From NCBI RefSeq assembly GCF_035956715.1, contig NZ_CP108381.1:3162001-3226000 (forward strand): a stretch of DNA of 64,000 nucleotides, written 5' to 3'. The stretch is from Nocardia sp. NBC_01329 (GTDB lineage: Bacteria; Actinomycetota; Actinomycetes; Mycobacteriales; Mycobacteriaceae). The position numbers and the translations under genes are program-made. The notes under the pieces are model-generated. The model saw only the letters and a program-made list of their open reading frames with translations, made no database searches and was not told the DNA's origin. This document shows positions 20,178-27,732 of the stretch, piece by piece (the first letter of the stretch is position 1; the number at the start of each line of letters is the position of its first letter).

Positions 20178-21746
20178 ATGACCGAATTCAGAATGCCGTC
20201 ACTGGGCGCCGATATGGTCGAGGGCACCCTGCTGCACTGGTATGTGCGGCCCGGACAGGTCGTGCATATCGGAGATGTGGTCGCCGAGGTCGATACCACG
20301 AAGGCCGCGATCGAGGTGGAGAGCTTCGATGACGGTATCCTCGCAGCGATTCTGGTGCCGGAAGGGGCCACGGTTCCGGTAGGAACTCCATTGGCAACCA
20401 TCGAACCCGCCGCAGGGTCGGTCGGCGCCCCGCCGTCTGCCGAACGTACGGACGGTGAACCCGCGCCGGAAGACACCCCGGCAGATAGCCACCGGGATGC
20501 AGCCACCACACCGGCAGCCGACCACACCGGCCCTGCCCCGTTGCCGCCGCACACCGCTGAGGCGATATCCGGTGGCCGTGAGATCTCACCGCCGGGCGGT
20601 GGCGGGACCGGTGAGAAGCCCGGGCACGACCTACATGCCACTCCACTGATCAGGAAACTGGCCGAGGAAGCCGGAATAGATATCGACACCGTCCACGGCT
20701 CCGGTCCCGCGGGCCGCGTCGTGCGCGCGGATATCAACCGCATAAAATCCGCCGGAAGCTCGAATGTACCGAGCCCGGAAACCGAGAGAAGAACAGCTCA
20801 TCCTGCCTCCACGGTGAGCACAGTCCCCAGCGACAAAGCTGTCCAGGGCACACCGAAGACGTATACGGGCCGCGCGTCGGGGTACGCCCGTCGCCTGGCC
20901 ACCGCAGCAAATATCGAGTTGAGCGGTGTGCAGGGCTCGGGCCCCGATGACGCGGTACGCGCACTAGACCTCCCTACCGACGTATCCGAGCGGCAACCCG
21001 CACCCGACGGTGTCCGCCCACCCCCACCGCAGAACGTACCGGGAGACAACGTGACCGCGGAAACCCCCCGGCGCTCCCCCGCCACTGCCCGCCAGATGAT
21101 AGCGGCGGCGATGACCCGGTCCAAACGCACTGTGCCCCACTACTATCTGTCGAGCACTGTCGATATGGACGCCGCGATGCGGAGGTTGCGGACAGTCAAC
21201 GAGCAGGCACCGGTGACGGAGCGCATCGTGTCGTCGGCGCTGCTGCTGTGCGCCGCGGCCCGGGCGGCGCGCGCGGTACCCGAACTCAACGGCTTCTGGC
21301 TCGACGAAGAATTCCGCCCCGCACCCGATGTGCACGTGGGCATGGTGGTGTCGCTGCGCGAGGGCGGCATCCTGGTGCCGACCATTTCCGACGCCGATCA
21401 CCTGTCCGCGACCGCGATGATGCAGGCCGTGCGCGACGCGGTAGCGCGGACCCGTGCCGGCCGACTGCGCTCCCGCGACACCGTACAGGCCACCATCACC
21501 GCGACCAGCCTGGGCGATCTGGGCGCGGATGCGGTGTTCGGCGTGATCCCGGTCCCGCAGGTCGCGATAGTCGGATTCGGTGCCGTCACCGAAAAGCCTT
21601 GCGCGGTCGCCGGAATGGTGGGCGTCCGCCCACAGGTCACCGCCACGCTGTCCGCCGACCACCGGGCCAGTGACGGGGCCGTAGGGGCTCGTTTTCTACG
21701 GTGCCTCGCCGATCACCTACAGCATCCGGAGGAGTTGTGCCCATGA
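20178..21746 (+). CDS. pdhC: 2-oxo acid dehydrogenase E2 acyltransferase with two subunit-binding-like domains
   Basis: 522 residues. An N-terminal lipoyl domain carries the lipoylated Lys in EVDTTKAAIEVE. A Pro/Ala/Thr-rich linker follows, then a peripheral-subunit-binding domain (about 155-190, ATPLIRKLAEEAG..GSGPAGRV). A second linker leads to a second, more degenerate one (about 235-265, GYARRLATAANIE..GSGPDDAV). The acetyltransferase domain from about residue 295 ends with the active-site DHRASDG. The reaction moves the acetyl group from lipoyl to CoA. Two such binding domains are unusual for a bacterial E2. No E3 is encoded nearby. Confidence 0.88.
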   Translation: MTEFRMPSLGADMVEGTLLHWYVRPGQVVHIGDVVAEVDTTKAAIEVESFDDGILAAILVPEGATVPVGTPLATIEPAAGSVGAPPSAERTDGEPAPEDTPADSHRDAATTPAADHTGPAPLPPHTAEAISGGREISPPGGGGTGEKPGHDLHATPLIRKLAEEAGIDIDTVHGSGPAGRVVRADINRIKSAGSSNVPSPETERRTAHPASTVSTVPSDKAVQGTPKTYTGRASGYARRLATAANIELSGVQGSGPDDAVRALDLPTDVSERQPAPDGVRPPPPQNVPGDNVTAETPRRSPATARQMIAAAMTRSKRTVPHYYLSSTVDMDAAMRRLRTVNEQAPVTERIVSSALLLCAAARAARAVPELNGFWLDEEFRPAPDVHVGMVVSLREGGILVPTISDADHLSATAMMQAVRDAVARTRAGRLRSRDTVQATITATSLGDLGADAVFGVIPVPQVAIVGFGAVTEKPCAVAGMVGVRPQVTATLSADHRASDGAVGARFLRCLADHLQHPEELCP

Positions 21747-22000
21747 CCACTGGAATGGCTTCCCGCGCGGAAGCGGTCGCTCTTGTCCGACATTCGCTCA
21801 GTGGCTTCGCCACCGAAGCCGAGCTCGCCGAGTTGGGAGAGTCGCAGCCGTTGCGCAGCACGCTCGAACTCGACTCGATCGACTTCCTCACCTTCGTCGA
21901 ACGGCTCGCTGCGGGCAGCCATCGAAGGATCGACGAAGACGATTACCCACGCCTGTCGACCATCGAATCCTGTGCGCAGTTCCTCACCGAAAGCCGTTAG
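21743..22000 (+). CDS. Acyl carrier protein-like
   Basis: 85 residues from ATG 21743, overlapping the E2 stop (ATGA). Its core LELDSIDFLTFVERLA has the DS[ILV] signature of a 4'-phosphopantetheine-attachment Ser in helix 2. Length, acidic composition and the terminal helix fit a free acyl carrier protein. Translational coupling to a dehydrogenase E2 suggests it takes part in acyl-group traffic from, or regulation of, that complex; no family precedent known to me fixes the role. Confidence 0.78.
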   Translation: MTTGMASRAEAVALVRHSLSGFATEAELAELGESQPLRSTLELDSIDFLTFVERLAAGSHRRIDEDDYPRLSTIESCAQFLTESR

Positions 22001-22022
22001 CGAGCACACCGCCGTCCCGAGA

Positions 22023-22574
22023 TCAGGGATGGATAACGTGTGTGCTTGCCGCGGGCAGGCCCAGCGAGTTACCGATTCCGGTGGCCCATCCTTGGATGGC
22101 GGACCAGTCCCGTAGATCGCCGTAGCGGCCACCGCCCATGAGACGGTAGAGCGTACGTGCCTTCCGGGATGCGCCACGACGCTCATAGATCCCGGCGAAT
22201 GAACGGTAGTCATGGGCGCGTATCGCATCACGCAGGGCTGCGATCTTCTTGGGGACGACCCGCCCGATGCGCCGTCCGACCGGGCCGCGTAACGCCGGGC
22301 CGAGCCCGACACCGAAAAGGCGGACATCGGTTGCGGCGAGCTCCGCGCGATTACGGCCGATATAGTCCACGGCCGCAGGCAGGAATTCCATATTGTGGAT
22401 AGCGCTGCCGAGGATCACGGTGTCGAAGTCCGCGGGGCCAGGTGCATGGCCGACCTCACTCAATTGCACCTCGGCGCCACGGTCTGCCAGATCAGCGGCG
22501 ACGAACTCGGCGATATCGCGGGTGGATCCCTGTTCCGTGGCGTAGATGACCGCCACCTTCCTGATCGGAGTCAT
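22023..22574 (-). CDS. Flavodoxin-domain protein
   Basis: 183 residues from ATG 22572-22574. VAVIYATEQGSTRDIAEF is a flavodoxin phosphate-binding loop, and ILGSAIHNMEFLP is the second FMN loop, as in HemG/protoporphyrinogen-oxidase-like flavodoxins. The C-terminal region (about 115-183) is longer than in simple flavodoxins. No ribosome binding site is seen; a -10-like GACACT ends seven bases before the ATG, suggesting a leaderless mRNA. It converges with the acyl carrier gene and is divergent from DUF2267. Confidence 0.83.
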   Translation of the reverse strand: MTPIRKVAVIYATEQGSTRDIAEFVAADLADRGAEVQLSEVGHAPGPADFDTVILGSAIHNMEFLPAAVDYIGRNRAELAATDVRLFGVGLGPALRGPVGRRIGRVVPKKIAALRDAIRAHDYRSFAGIYERRGASRKARTLYRLMGGGRYGDLRDWSAIQGWATGIGNSLGLPAASTHVIHP

Positions 22575-22580
22575 GACTCG

Positions 22581-22646
22581 AGTGTCGCTCGGTTCCGGAC
22601 GCATCCAGCAGAGTCGACAGGCCCCTGCCGCAGGGACCATCGACCC
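22581..22646 (-). promoter_or_regulatory. Putative DosR-box pair and -10 for flavodoxin gene 22574
   Basis: Minus-strand reading: distal GGGTC-GATG-GTCCC (22646-22633) and proximal GGGCC-TGTC-GACTC (22624-22611), 22 bp apart. GACACT (22586-22581) follows after 24 bp, then six bases to the ATG. The distal box is identical to the distal box at 43810-43823. Confidence 0.65.
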
Positions 22647-22681
22647 GCCGGGGCCCGAGATCCGGGCAATCGGCTGTGGTC

Positions 22682-22746
22682 AGGACCATCGCCCCGGCCT
22701 TCGGCGACTTCCGGCCCTGCACGGGCGCGGGCCGGGTATCGAGGCT
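22682..22746 (+). promoter_or_regulatory. Putative DosR-box pair and -10 for DUF2267 gene 22797
   Basis: AGGAC-CATC-GCCCC (22682-22695) and GCGAC-TTCC-GGCCC (22704-22717), 22 bp apart. GAGGCT (22741-22746) follows after 23 bp, the same hexamer as in the SDR promoter at 7330. Confidence 0.68.
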
Positions 22747-22796
22747 GGAAATGCACCCCACCGGTGTTCTCGGACGAGCCGCGAGGAGGCGACCGC

Positions 22797-23468
22797 ATGG
22801 CGCACCGTAATGATCCGCTTGCCGCAGGAGTTCACACGGCACACGCCTGGCTCAACGCTGTCGCCGACGAACTGGACACCGAGGACCGGCAATTCGCCTT
22901 CCGTGCGCTGCGCGCGTGGATGCATACCGTCCGCGACCGGATCGGGGTGTCCAACTCTGCCCATCTGAGCGCGCAACTGCCCGAACTTCTTCGTGGCGTG
23001 TGGTACGAGGGCTGGGTGCCCGCCAGAGTGCCGGTCCGGCACAGTGTCGCCGCGTTCATCGATCAATTCGCCGAACAAGCGCGCATCGAGCGCGGCGAGG
23101 TCGTACCGATCGCCGGGAAGATCACCCGAGCACTGGAGCGACTCTTCGCGCCCGGCCAGCTGACCCGGATCTTCGCGGTGCTGCCCGGCCCCCTCGGCAT
23201 CGCCCTGTGGGGTGATTTCCTCGGCGACCACGAGACTGCGCACGCCTCACCTCGAGCGCATGCCCAGCGATACGCACCCGACCGGAACCACGATCTCGCC
23301 CAGCAGCTCCGAGTCCTTGGCGAGGCGGTAGCGGTGTTGGCCCGTGGACTCGAGCAGCTGCCAGCACTGCCCCCGGACGAGCGACGGGTTGCCGCGGCGG
23401 CACAGTCGGCGCACCGCATCCTGTTGGCCGAGGGGCTGGTCGATCAGCCCGCCACGGAAGTGGGCTGA
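22797..23468 (+). CDS. DUF2267 protein
   Basis: 223 residues from ATG 22797, with GAGGAGG upstream. Residues about 5-150 are the DUF2267 core and match the paralogue at 12595 (HTAHAWLNAVADEL; AQLPELLRGVWYEGWVP). The extra C-terminal 70 residues are a second helical segment rich in Arg, Ala and Gln. Cytosolic; function unknown. A long in-frame upstream extension is rejected because it crosses the promoter. Confidence 0.82.
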   Translation: MAHRNDPLAAGVHTAHAWLNAVADELDTEDRQFAFRALRAWMHTVRDRIGVSNSAHLSAQLPELLRGVWYEGWVPARVPVRHSVAAFIDQFAEQARIERGEVVPIAGKITRALERLFAPGQLTRIFAVLPGPLGIALWGDFLGDHETAHASPRAHAQRYAPDRNHDLAQQLRVLGEAVAVLARGLEQLPALPPDERRVAAAAQSAHRILLAEGLVDQPATEVG

Positions 23469-23550
23469 GCATGCTGCAGTCCACAGTGTCGCCCGGCCGG
23501 CGGATGGGACCGGCTGCCGTGCGCGCAGCCGACCGTGAGACCACACCAGC

Positions 23551-23564
23551 AGGTCGGATGGCCC
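23551..23564 (+). promoter_or_regulatory. Possible DosR box for gene 23638
   Basis: AGGTC-GGAT-GGCCC, 73 bp before the ATG. No convincing -10 at the usual spacing. Confidence 0.35.
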
Positions 23565-23637
23565 AACCATGCGCGGAATCGGCCGAGGCCCACCGGCGAG
23601 ACGAGCGCATCACCCGATGAAGCGGGAGGAGAACATC

Positions 23638-25692
23638 ATGTCGGCACCGGAGACGGGAGCAACGCGGCCGGGCATCTTCCAGGACCGTCGCGAAGCGGGA
23701 CGGGCACTGGCCCGGTTGCTGGAGCATTATCGCGGCGACCCCGACGTTGTGGTGCTGGGCTTGGCGCGGGGTGGTTTGCCGGTCGCGTGGGAGATCGCCG
23801 CCGCGCTGGGAGCGCCGATGGATGCGATGATCGTGCGCAAACTCGGTGCGCCCGACAACCCGGAATTCGCCATCGGCGCGCTGGCCTCCGACGGTCGTAT
23901 CGTGCTCAACGACGATGTCGTACGCGCCCTGCGACTCTCCGCAGCTCAGGTTCGGGAAATAGCACGTGATGAGGCGGCGGAGCTGGCCCGGCGTGAGGCG
24001 GCCTACCGCAGCGGGCGGGGGCCGCTCGAGGTGGCCGGCCGCACAGTGATCCTCGTCGATGACGGGCTCGCGACCGGCGCGAGCATGTTCGCCGCCGTCG
24101 AGGCGATCCGCGACGCGGAACCGAAACAGATCGTCGTCGCCGTCGCCGCCGCACCCGAATCCACCTGCCGCGAACTCGGCGCCGCGGTCGACGAATTGGT
24201 CTGTGCGACCATGCCCTCACCGTTCCGGGCCGTCGGCGAATCGTATTGGGATTTCACCCAGGTCACCGACGAAGAAGTCGCGGAATTGATGGCCGCCCCC
24301 ACGAGCGACGCACCCCGGCGCCCTGCTTCGGATGCGGCGGTACTGCGCGATGCGGCCATCGATGCCCCGGCCGGGGTACCGCCTTGGGAGGTACTCGATG
24401 ATCTGGTCGGCGATGCCCGGTTCGTGCTCATCGGAGAGAGCTCGCACGGTACCCACGAGTTCTACTCGGCGCGCGCGGAGATCACCAAATGGCTCATCGA
24501 GCAGCGCGGGTTCACCGCGGTGGCGGCCGAAGCCGACTGGCCCGATGCCCACCGGGTCGACCGATATGTACGGGGGCACGGCAACGACCGCGATGCCGAC
24601 GAGGCTTTGGCCGGCTTCGAACGCTTTCCGGCGTGGATGTGGCGCAACACAGTCGTCCGGGACTTCGTCGAATGGATGCATGCCCACAACGCCCTGTGCC
24701 GCGAAGCCGGCGTCTCCGAATCCGGGTTCTACGGACTCGATCTGTACAGCCTGCACCGTTCGATGCGCGAAGTGGTGCGCTACCTCGAGAAGGTCGACCC
24801 ACGCGCGGCACGGCGGGCTGCGGCGCGCTACTCGTGCTTCGACCAGGTGAGCGGGGACGACGCCGAGGCCTACGGTTTCGCCGCGGCGTTCGGCGCCGGC
24901 GAGTCCTGCGAAAGAGAAGTCGTCGATCAACTGGTCGAACTGCAGCGCGGACTGCTCACCGCCACGATGTCACACGGCCGGGGTGACGACGAACAATTCG
25001 ATGCCCTGCGCAACGCCTGGTCGGTCCGCAATGCCGAGCTCTACTATCGTGCGATGTTCGCGGGGCGGGTGCACTCGTGGAATCTCCGCGACCGGCATAT
25101 GGCACAGACCTTGGAGGCCCTGGCCACCCACCTGGCACGACCGGGAGAATACGCTCGGATCCACGGCGAACCACGCATCGTGTTGTGGGCACACAACTCC
25201 CATGTCGGCGACGCGCGCGCCACCGAACTGGGCGCCGAAGGCCAGGTCACTATCGGCCAATTGGTCCGCGAACGGCACGGCGACCGATGCCGGACCATCG
25301 GTTTCAGTACCAGCTCGGGCACCGTCACCGCGGCCCGCGCCTGGGGTGGTCCCGCGCTGCGTGAAACCGTTCGTGACCCGCTGCCGTCCAGCCTCGAATG
25401 CCTGTTGCGCGATACCGGGAGGCCGGAGTTCCTGCTCCGGCTCGATACAGCCGGAACAGCCGCCGGAGTGCTCGACACGCCCCGGATACAGCGCGCCATC
25501 GGTGTCGTGTACAGCCCCGGCACCGAGCGACAGAGCCACTACTTCCACGCTCGCACGGCCCGGCAGTTCGATGCCCTCATCCATATCGACACCACGACCG
25601 CGCTGCAGCCACTGGCATCGGACAGCCGGGGCGGCCGGGGCGGCCGGGGCGGCCGGGGCACTGTACCGGAGAGTTACCCCAGTGGCCTGTGA
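23638..25692 (+). CDS. Phosphoribosyltransferase / erythromycin-esterase-like fusion (Rv2030c-like)
   Basis: 684 residues from ATG 23638, with GGGAGGAG upstream. The N-terminal domain (about 10-220) is a type I phosphoribosyltransferase, with PRPP-binding loop [13 protein letters not shown]. The C-terminal domain (about 245-670) is erythromycin-esterase-like ([39 protein letters not shown]). The same fusion is Rv2030c in the Mtb DosR regulon, next to hspX and pfkB there. Substrates are unknown. The extreme C-terminus ([10 protein letters not shown]) is encoded by a 9-bp tandem repeat. Its last 19 bases overlap the HxlR remnant on the opposite strand. Confidence 0.9.
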   Translation: MSAPETGATRPGIFQDRREAGRALARLLEHYRGDPDVVVLGLARGGLPVAWEIAAALGAPMDAMIVRKLGAPDNPEFAIGALASDGRIVLNDDVVRALRLSAAQVREIARDEAAELARREAAYRSGRGPLEVAGRTVILVDDGLATGASMFAAVEAIRDAEPKQIVVAVAAAPESTCRELGAAVDELVCATMPSPFRAVGESYWDFTQVTDEEVAELMAAPTSDAPRRPASDAAVLRDAAIDAPAGVPPWEVLDDLVGDARFVLIGESSHGTHEFYSARAEITKWLIEQRGFTAVAAEADWPDAHRVDRYVRGHGNDRDADEALAGFERFPAWMWRNTVVRDFVEWMHAHNALCREAGVSESGFYGLDLYSLHRSMREVVRYLEKVDPRAARRAAARYSCFDQVSGDDAEAYGFAAAFGAGESCEREVVDQLVELQRGLLTATMSHGRGDDEQFDALRNAWSVRNAELYYRAMFAGRVHSWNLRDRHMAQTLEALATHLARPGEYARIHGEPRIVLWAHNSHVGDARATELGAEGQVTIGQLVRERHGDRCRTIGFSTSSGTVTAARAWGGPALRETVRDPLPSSLECLLRDTGRPEFLLRLDTAGTAAGVLDTPRIQRAIGVVYSPGTERQSHYFHARTARQFDALIHIDTTTALQPLASDSRGGRGGRGGRGTVPESYPSGL
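25625..25659 (+). repeat. Tandem 9-bp repeat inside the 3' end of gene 23638
   Basis: Four copies of GCCGGGGCG (the last lacks one base), encoding a Gly-Arg tail. In frame, so copy-number change would alter only tail length. Confidence 0.85.
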
Positions 25693-26257
25693 GCTGTTGT
25701 CGTCGTTGGTAGCTGTTCACCTTCGGCCCGTTCCGCCGCGGGTGCCGGCGGGACGTTGGAGCCCCTGGTCGCCGGTGACGCCGGTGACCGCGTCATACGC
25801 TGCGGCAAGCCGTTCGAGCGGACCCGGGCCCCGTTCCCGACCGGCACGGCATCGAGATGCCGGGTGCGCAGGTCCTGCATGAGGTCTTCGATGAACGGCA
25901 TCCCTTCCGCGCGCATGAGTTCCTGGCGGGCCCGCAACTCGCGCGTTCCCGTTCGCCAGTCGAGGCCCCAGTTCCCGAGCGCGAAGATGATCGGCAGGGT
26001 CTGGATGCCGGCTTCGGTGAGGCTGTAGCGGGCGCGTTGACCACGCGCGGCATCGTCCTTGGTCAAAATGCCTGCGGCGACGAGCTTCTTGAGCCGGTCG
26101 CTGAGGATGTTCGAGGCGATGCCCTCGATCGATCCGTTCAGCAGTCCCGGAAGTACCGACGATCCCCGAAGATCACATCCCGCAACACCAGTACCGACCA
26201 GTGATCACCGAGCGCTTCGACCGCGGCGTTGATCGCACATCCCGATCTCGGTTCCAC
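25674..26257 (-). pseudogene. HxlR-family regulator, frameshifted
   Basis: From GTG 26255-26257 (AAGGAGA upstream) the frame reads CAINAAVEALGDHWSVLVLRD, the HxlR winged-helix N-terminus with its conserved Cys. It then stops at 26138-26140, right after YFRDC. One missing base there (GAC-TGC-TGA where GAC-CTG-CTG-AAC is expected) explains it. The adjacent frame continues with LNGSIEGIASN, then LKKLVAAGILTKDDAARGQRARYSLTEAG up to the stop at 25674. The gene is therefore split by a single-base frameshift, unless that is a sequencing error. HxlR proteins are redox- or aldehyde-responsive repressors, usually of the divergent gene. Confidence 0.8.
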
Positions 26258-26294
26258 AACTTCTCCTTGACGCGGTAGGGGGCCCCACTTACTT

Positions 26295-26313
26295 TTGTGA
26301 TTGCATTTTACAA
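26295..26313. promoter_or_regulatory. Possible HxlR operator / divergent promoter
   Basis: An AT-rich 19-bp segment with TTGT...ACAA ends (TTGTGATTGCATTTTACAA) between the HxlR remnant and the reductase remnant. It stands out against the GC-rich surroundings. The operator assignment is inference from position. Confidence 0.35.
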
Positions 26314-26332
26314 CCAGTTGAAGGAGTAGTGC

Positions 26333-26581
26333 ATGGGCAAGGTCCGGGTCGATCTGAACATCTCTCTGGACGGGTACGCGACCACCACCGATCAGACGCC
26401 CGACGATCCGATGGGCAAGGATTGGAACCGCCTGGTCGCGGCCTACGCGGCAACCAGGACTTTTCGGGAGCGTGTCCTCGGCGTCCGGTTGTGGGACGAC
26501 CTGCGCGAGCTGGAGGAAGGCTACAAGGTCGACAGCGAGGTCGCATCGAGTGGCACGATCCACGTGACGTTCTCCCGCTGA
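26333..26581 (+). pseudogene. Dihydrofolate-reductase-like (RibD C-terminal family) protein with internal deletion
   Basis: 82 codons with RBS AAGGAG. Residues 1-50 (KVRVDLNISLDGYATTTDQT) match the N-terminus of the roughly 190-residue DHFR-like family. Residues about 52-82 (LWDDLRELEEGYKVDSEV, ending THVTF-like SGTIHVTFSR) match the family's last strand region. The central NADPH-binding part is missing, and the junction is in frame. It is divergently paired with the HxlR remnant, the usual regulator/target arrangement. Both halves of the pair are damaged. Confidence 0.65.
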
Positions 26582-26626
26582 GCGGCTCCCGAGCCGGGCA
26601 CCGGCGTCCGCATCGGCGCCCTCTGC

Positions 26627-27049
26627 TCAGTCGGCGGTGGTGACCTCGATCTTCTTGGCGGTCTCCTGCGGTTCCCGCAGGGGGACGCCGACAGTGAGGA
26701 TGCCCTGAGCGTAGTCGGCTTCGATCTTGTCCGTTTCCGCGTTCTGGGGCAGCGCGACGGTGCGGTAGAACGAACCGTAGCTGAACTCGGAATGGCCGTT
26801 CTCGGCTTTCTTTTCCGATCGTTCGGCCTTGATCACCAGCTGGCGTCCCTGGACGCTCACGTCGATATCCTTCTTCGGATCGACGCCGGGAATCTCCGTG
26901 CGAACGGTGTATCGACCGTCTTCGACCGAGTCCTCGACACGTAGCAGGTGCCCGCTGAACATCGGCCCGAGACCGGTCGGGGCGAATGTGTTCCACAGAT
27001 CGTGCAGTTCCGGAAGCAGTGGCTCACGGTGAGCGGGGAGCAGTCCCAT
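26627..27049 (-). CDS. Hsp20 / alpha-crystallin small heat shock protein
   Basis: 140 residues. ATP-independent holdase chaperone that forms oligomers in the cytosol. The alpha-crystallin domain spans about 35-130, with YTVRTEIPGVDPKKDIDV, FYRTVALP and ADYAQGILTVGVP (the GxLxxxxP-like end strand). It lacks only the C-terminal I-x-I/V tail in its textbook form. RBS AAAGGAGA precedes ATG 27047-27049. It resembles HspX/Acr (Rv2031c), the major DosR-regulated dormancy protein. Two DosR-like boxes lie about 200 bp upstream. Confidence 0.93.
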   Translation of the reverse strand: MGLLPAHREPLLPELHDLWNTFAPTGLGPMFSGHLLRVEDSVEDGRYTVRTEIPGVDPKKDIDVSVQGRQLVIKAERSEKKAENGHSEFSYGSFYRTVALPQNAETDKIEADYAQGILTVGVPLREPQETAKKIEVTTAD

Positions 27050-27246
27050 GATGTCTCCTTTGATGACGCCGGATATATGGACCTACCGATTCCACCGTGT
27101 CACGCTGCGTCCGGGCCAGGGTCCGACGTCGCCGCATCCACCGCCGGGCGGCCACTCACCGAAGGACGGAAGTCCCCGACATTCGTCGGTGACGGCACCG
27201 GTGCGCCGCTCGCCGAGCCACATCGCTCTTCGCCTATACGCCGAAT

Positions 27247-27282
27247 AGGACCAAGTACCTATGGTGTGACGACGATCGGACC
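27247..27282. promoter_or_regulatory. Putative DosR-box pair between hsp20 and DUF1918 genes
   Basis: AGGAC-CAAG-TACCT (27247-27260) and ACGAC-GATC-GGACC (27269-27282), 22 bp apart, could serve either divergent gene. I do not see the 23-bp-spaced -10 on either strand. Confidence 0.48.
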
Positions 27283-27307
27283 TCGTGGAACACGCTTCCG
27301 TGGTCGA

Positions 27308-27347
27308 GCCTTGAGGAAGGCTGCGGAGCCAGAGCCTTGAGGAAGGC
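27308..27347. repeat. Tandem pair of small hairpins
   Basis: GCCTTGAGGAAGGC occurs twice (27308-27321 and 27334-27347), 26 bp apart, within a longer imperfect direct repeat. Each copy is a perfect 5-bp stem with a GAGG loop. They lie in the leader of the DUF1918 gene. Confidence 0.8.
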
Positions 27348-27442
27348 CACGGAACCCGCGCGAAGACACGCGCGATCCGCGGGAGGCGACGGCAGAAGCG
27401 TGCCCCGCGCGACCGGAACGAGCCGGAGGAGGCGGAGTTGCG

Positions 27443-27700
27443 ATGCGAGCCCAGGTCGGGGATTGGCTGATCGTCGAAGGACGCGCACTCGGTGGCTCTG
27501 TTCGCCGCGGACTGATCGAAGAAGTCCACGGCACCGACGGCGCGCCGCCGTACCTCGTGCACTGGACCGATACCGGGAGCCGCGCACTCACGTTTCCCGG
27601 TCCCGACGCCCGCGTGGTGACGAGCGCGGAGTTACGCGCCGAGGAGGAGATCGTCACGAACCATTTCTCCTCGAAGCACTACCGGACGACGCGCACTTGA
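27443..27700 (+). CDS. DUF1918 protein
   Basis: 85 residues with RBS GGAGGCGGAG. The family core is present: MRAQVGDWLIVEG at the start and PPYLVHWTDTG...FPGPDARV. A small SH3-like beta protein, cytosolic, function unknown, common in actinobacterial stress clusters. It ends 33 bp before the convergent trehalose fusion gene. Confidence 0.85.
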   Translation: MRAQVGDWLIVEGRALGGSVRRGLIEEVHGTDGAPPYLVHWTDTGSRALTFPGPDARVVTSAELRAEEEIVTNHFSSKHYRTTRT

Positions 27701-27732
27701 CGGTAGCGAGCTGTTCCGGCCGGGAGTGTTCG

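Noticed and set aside
25625..25659. Short tandem repeat considered as a CRISPR-like or mobile repeat
   Set aside because: Units are 9 bp, contiguous, in frame and inside a gene. There are no spacers.
27218..27239. TATAGG-like hexamers as the -10 for hsp20
   Set aside because: The spacing to the boxes (about 8 bp) does not match the pattern seen elsewhere, and no alternative at 23 bp exists.
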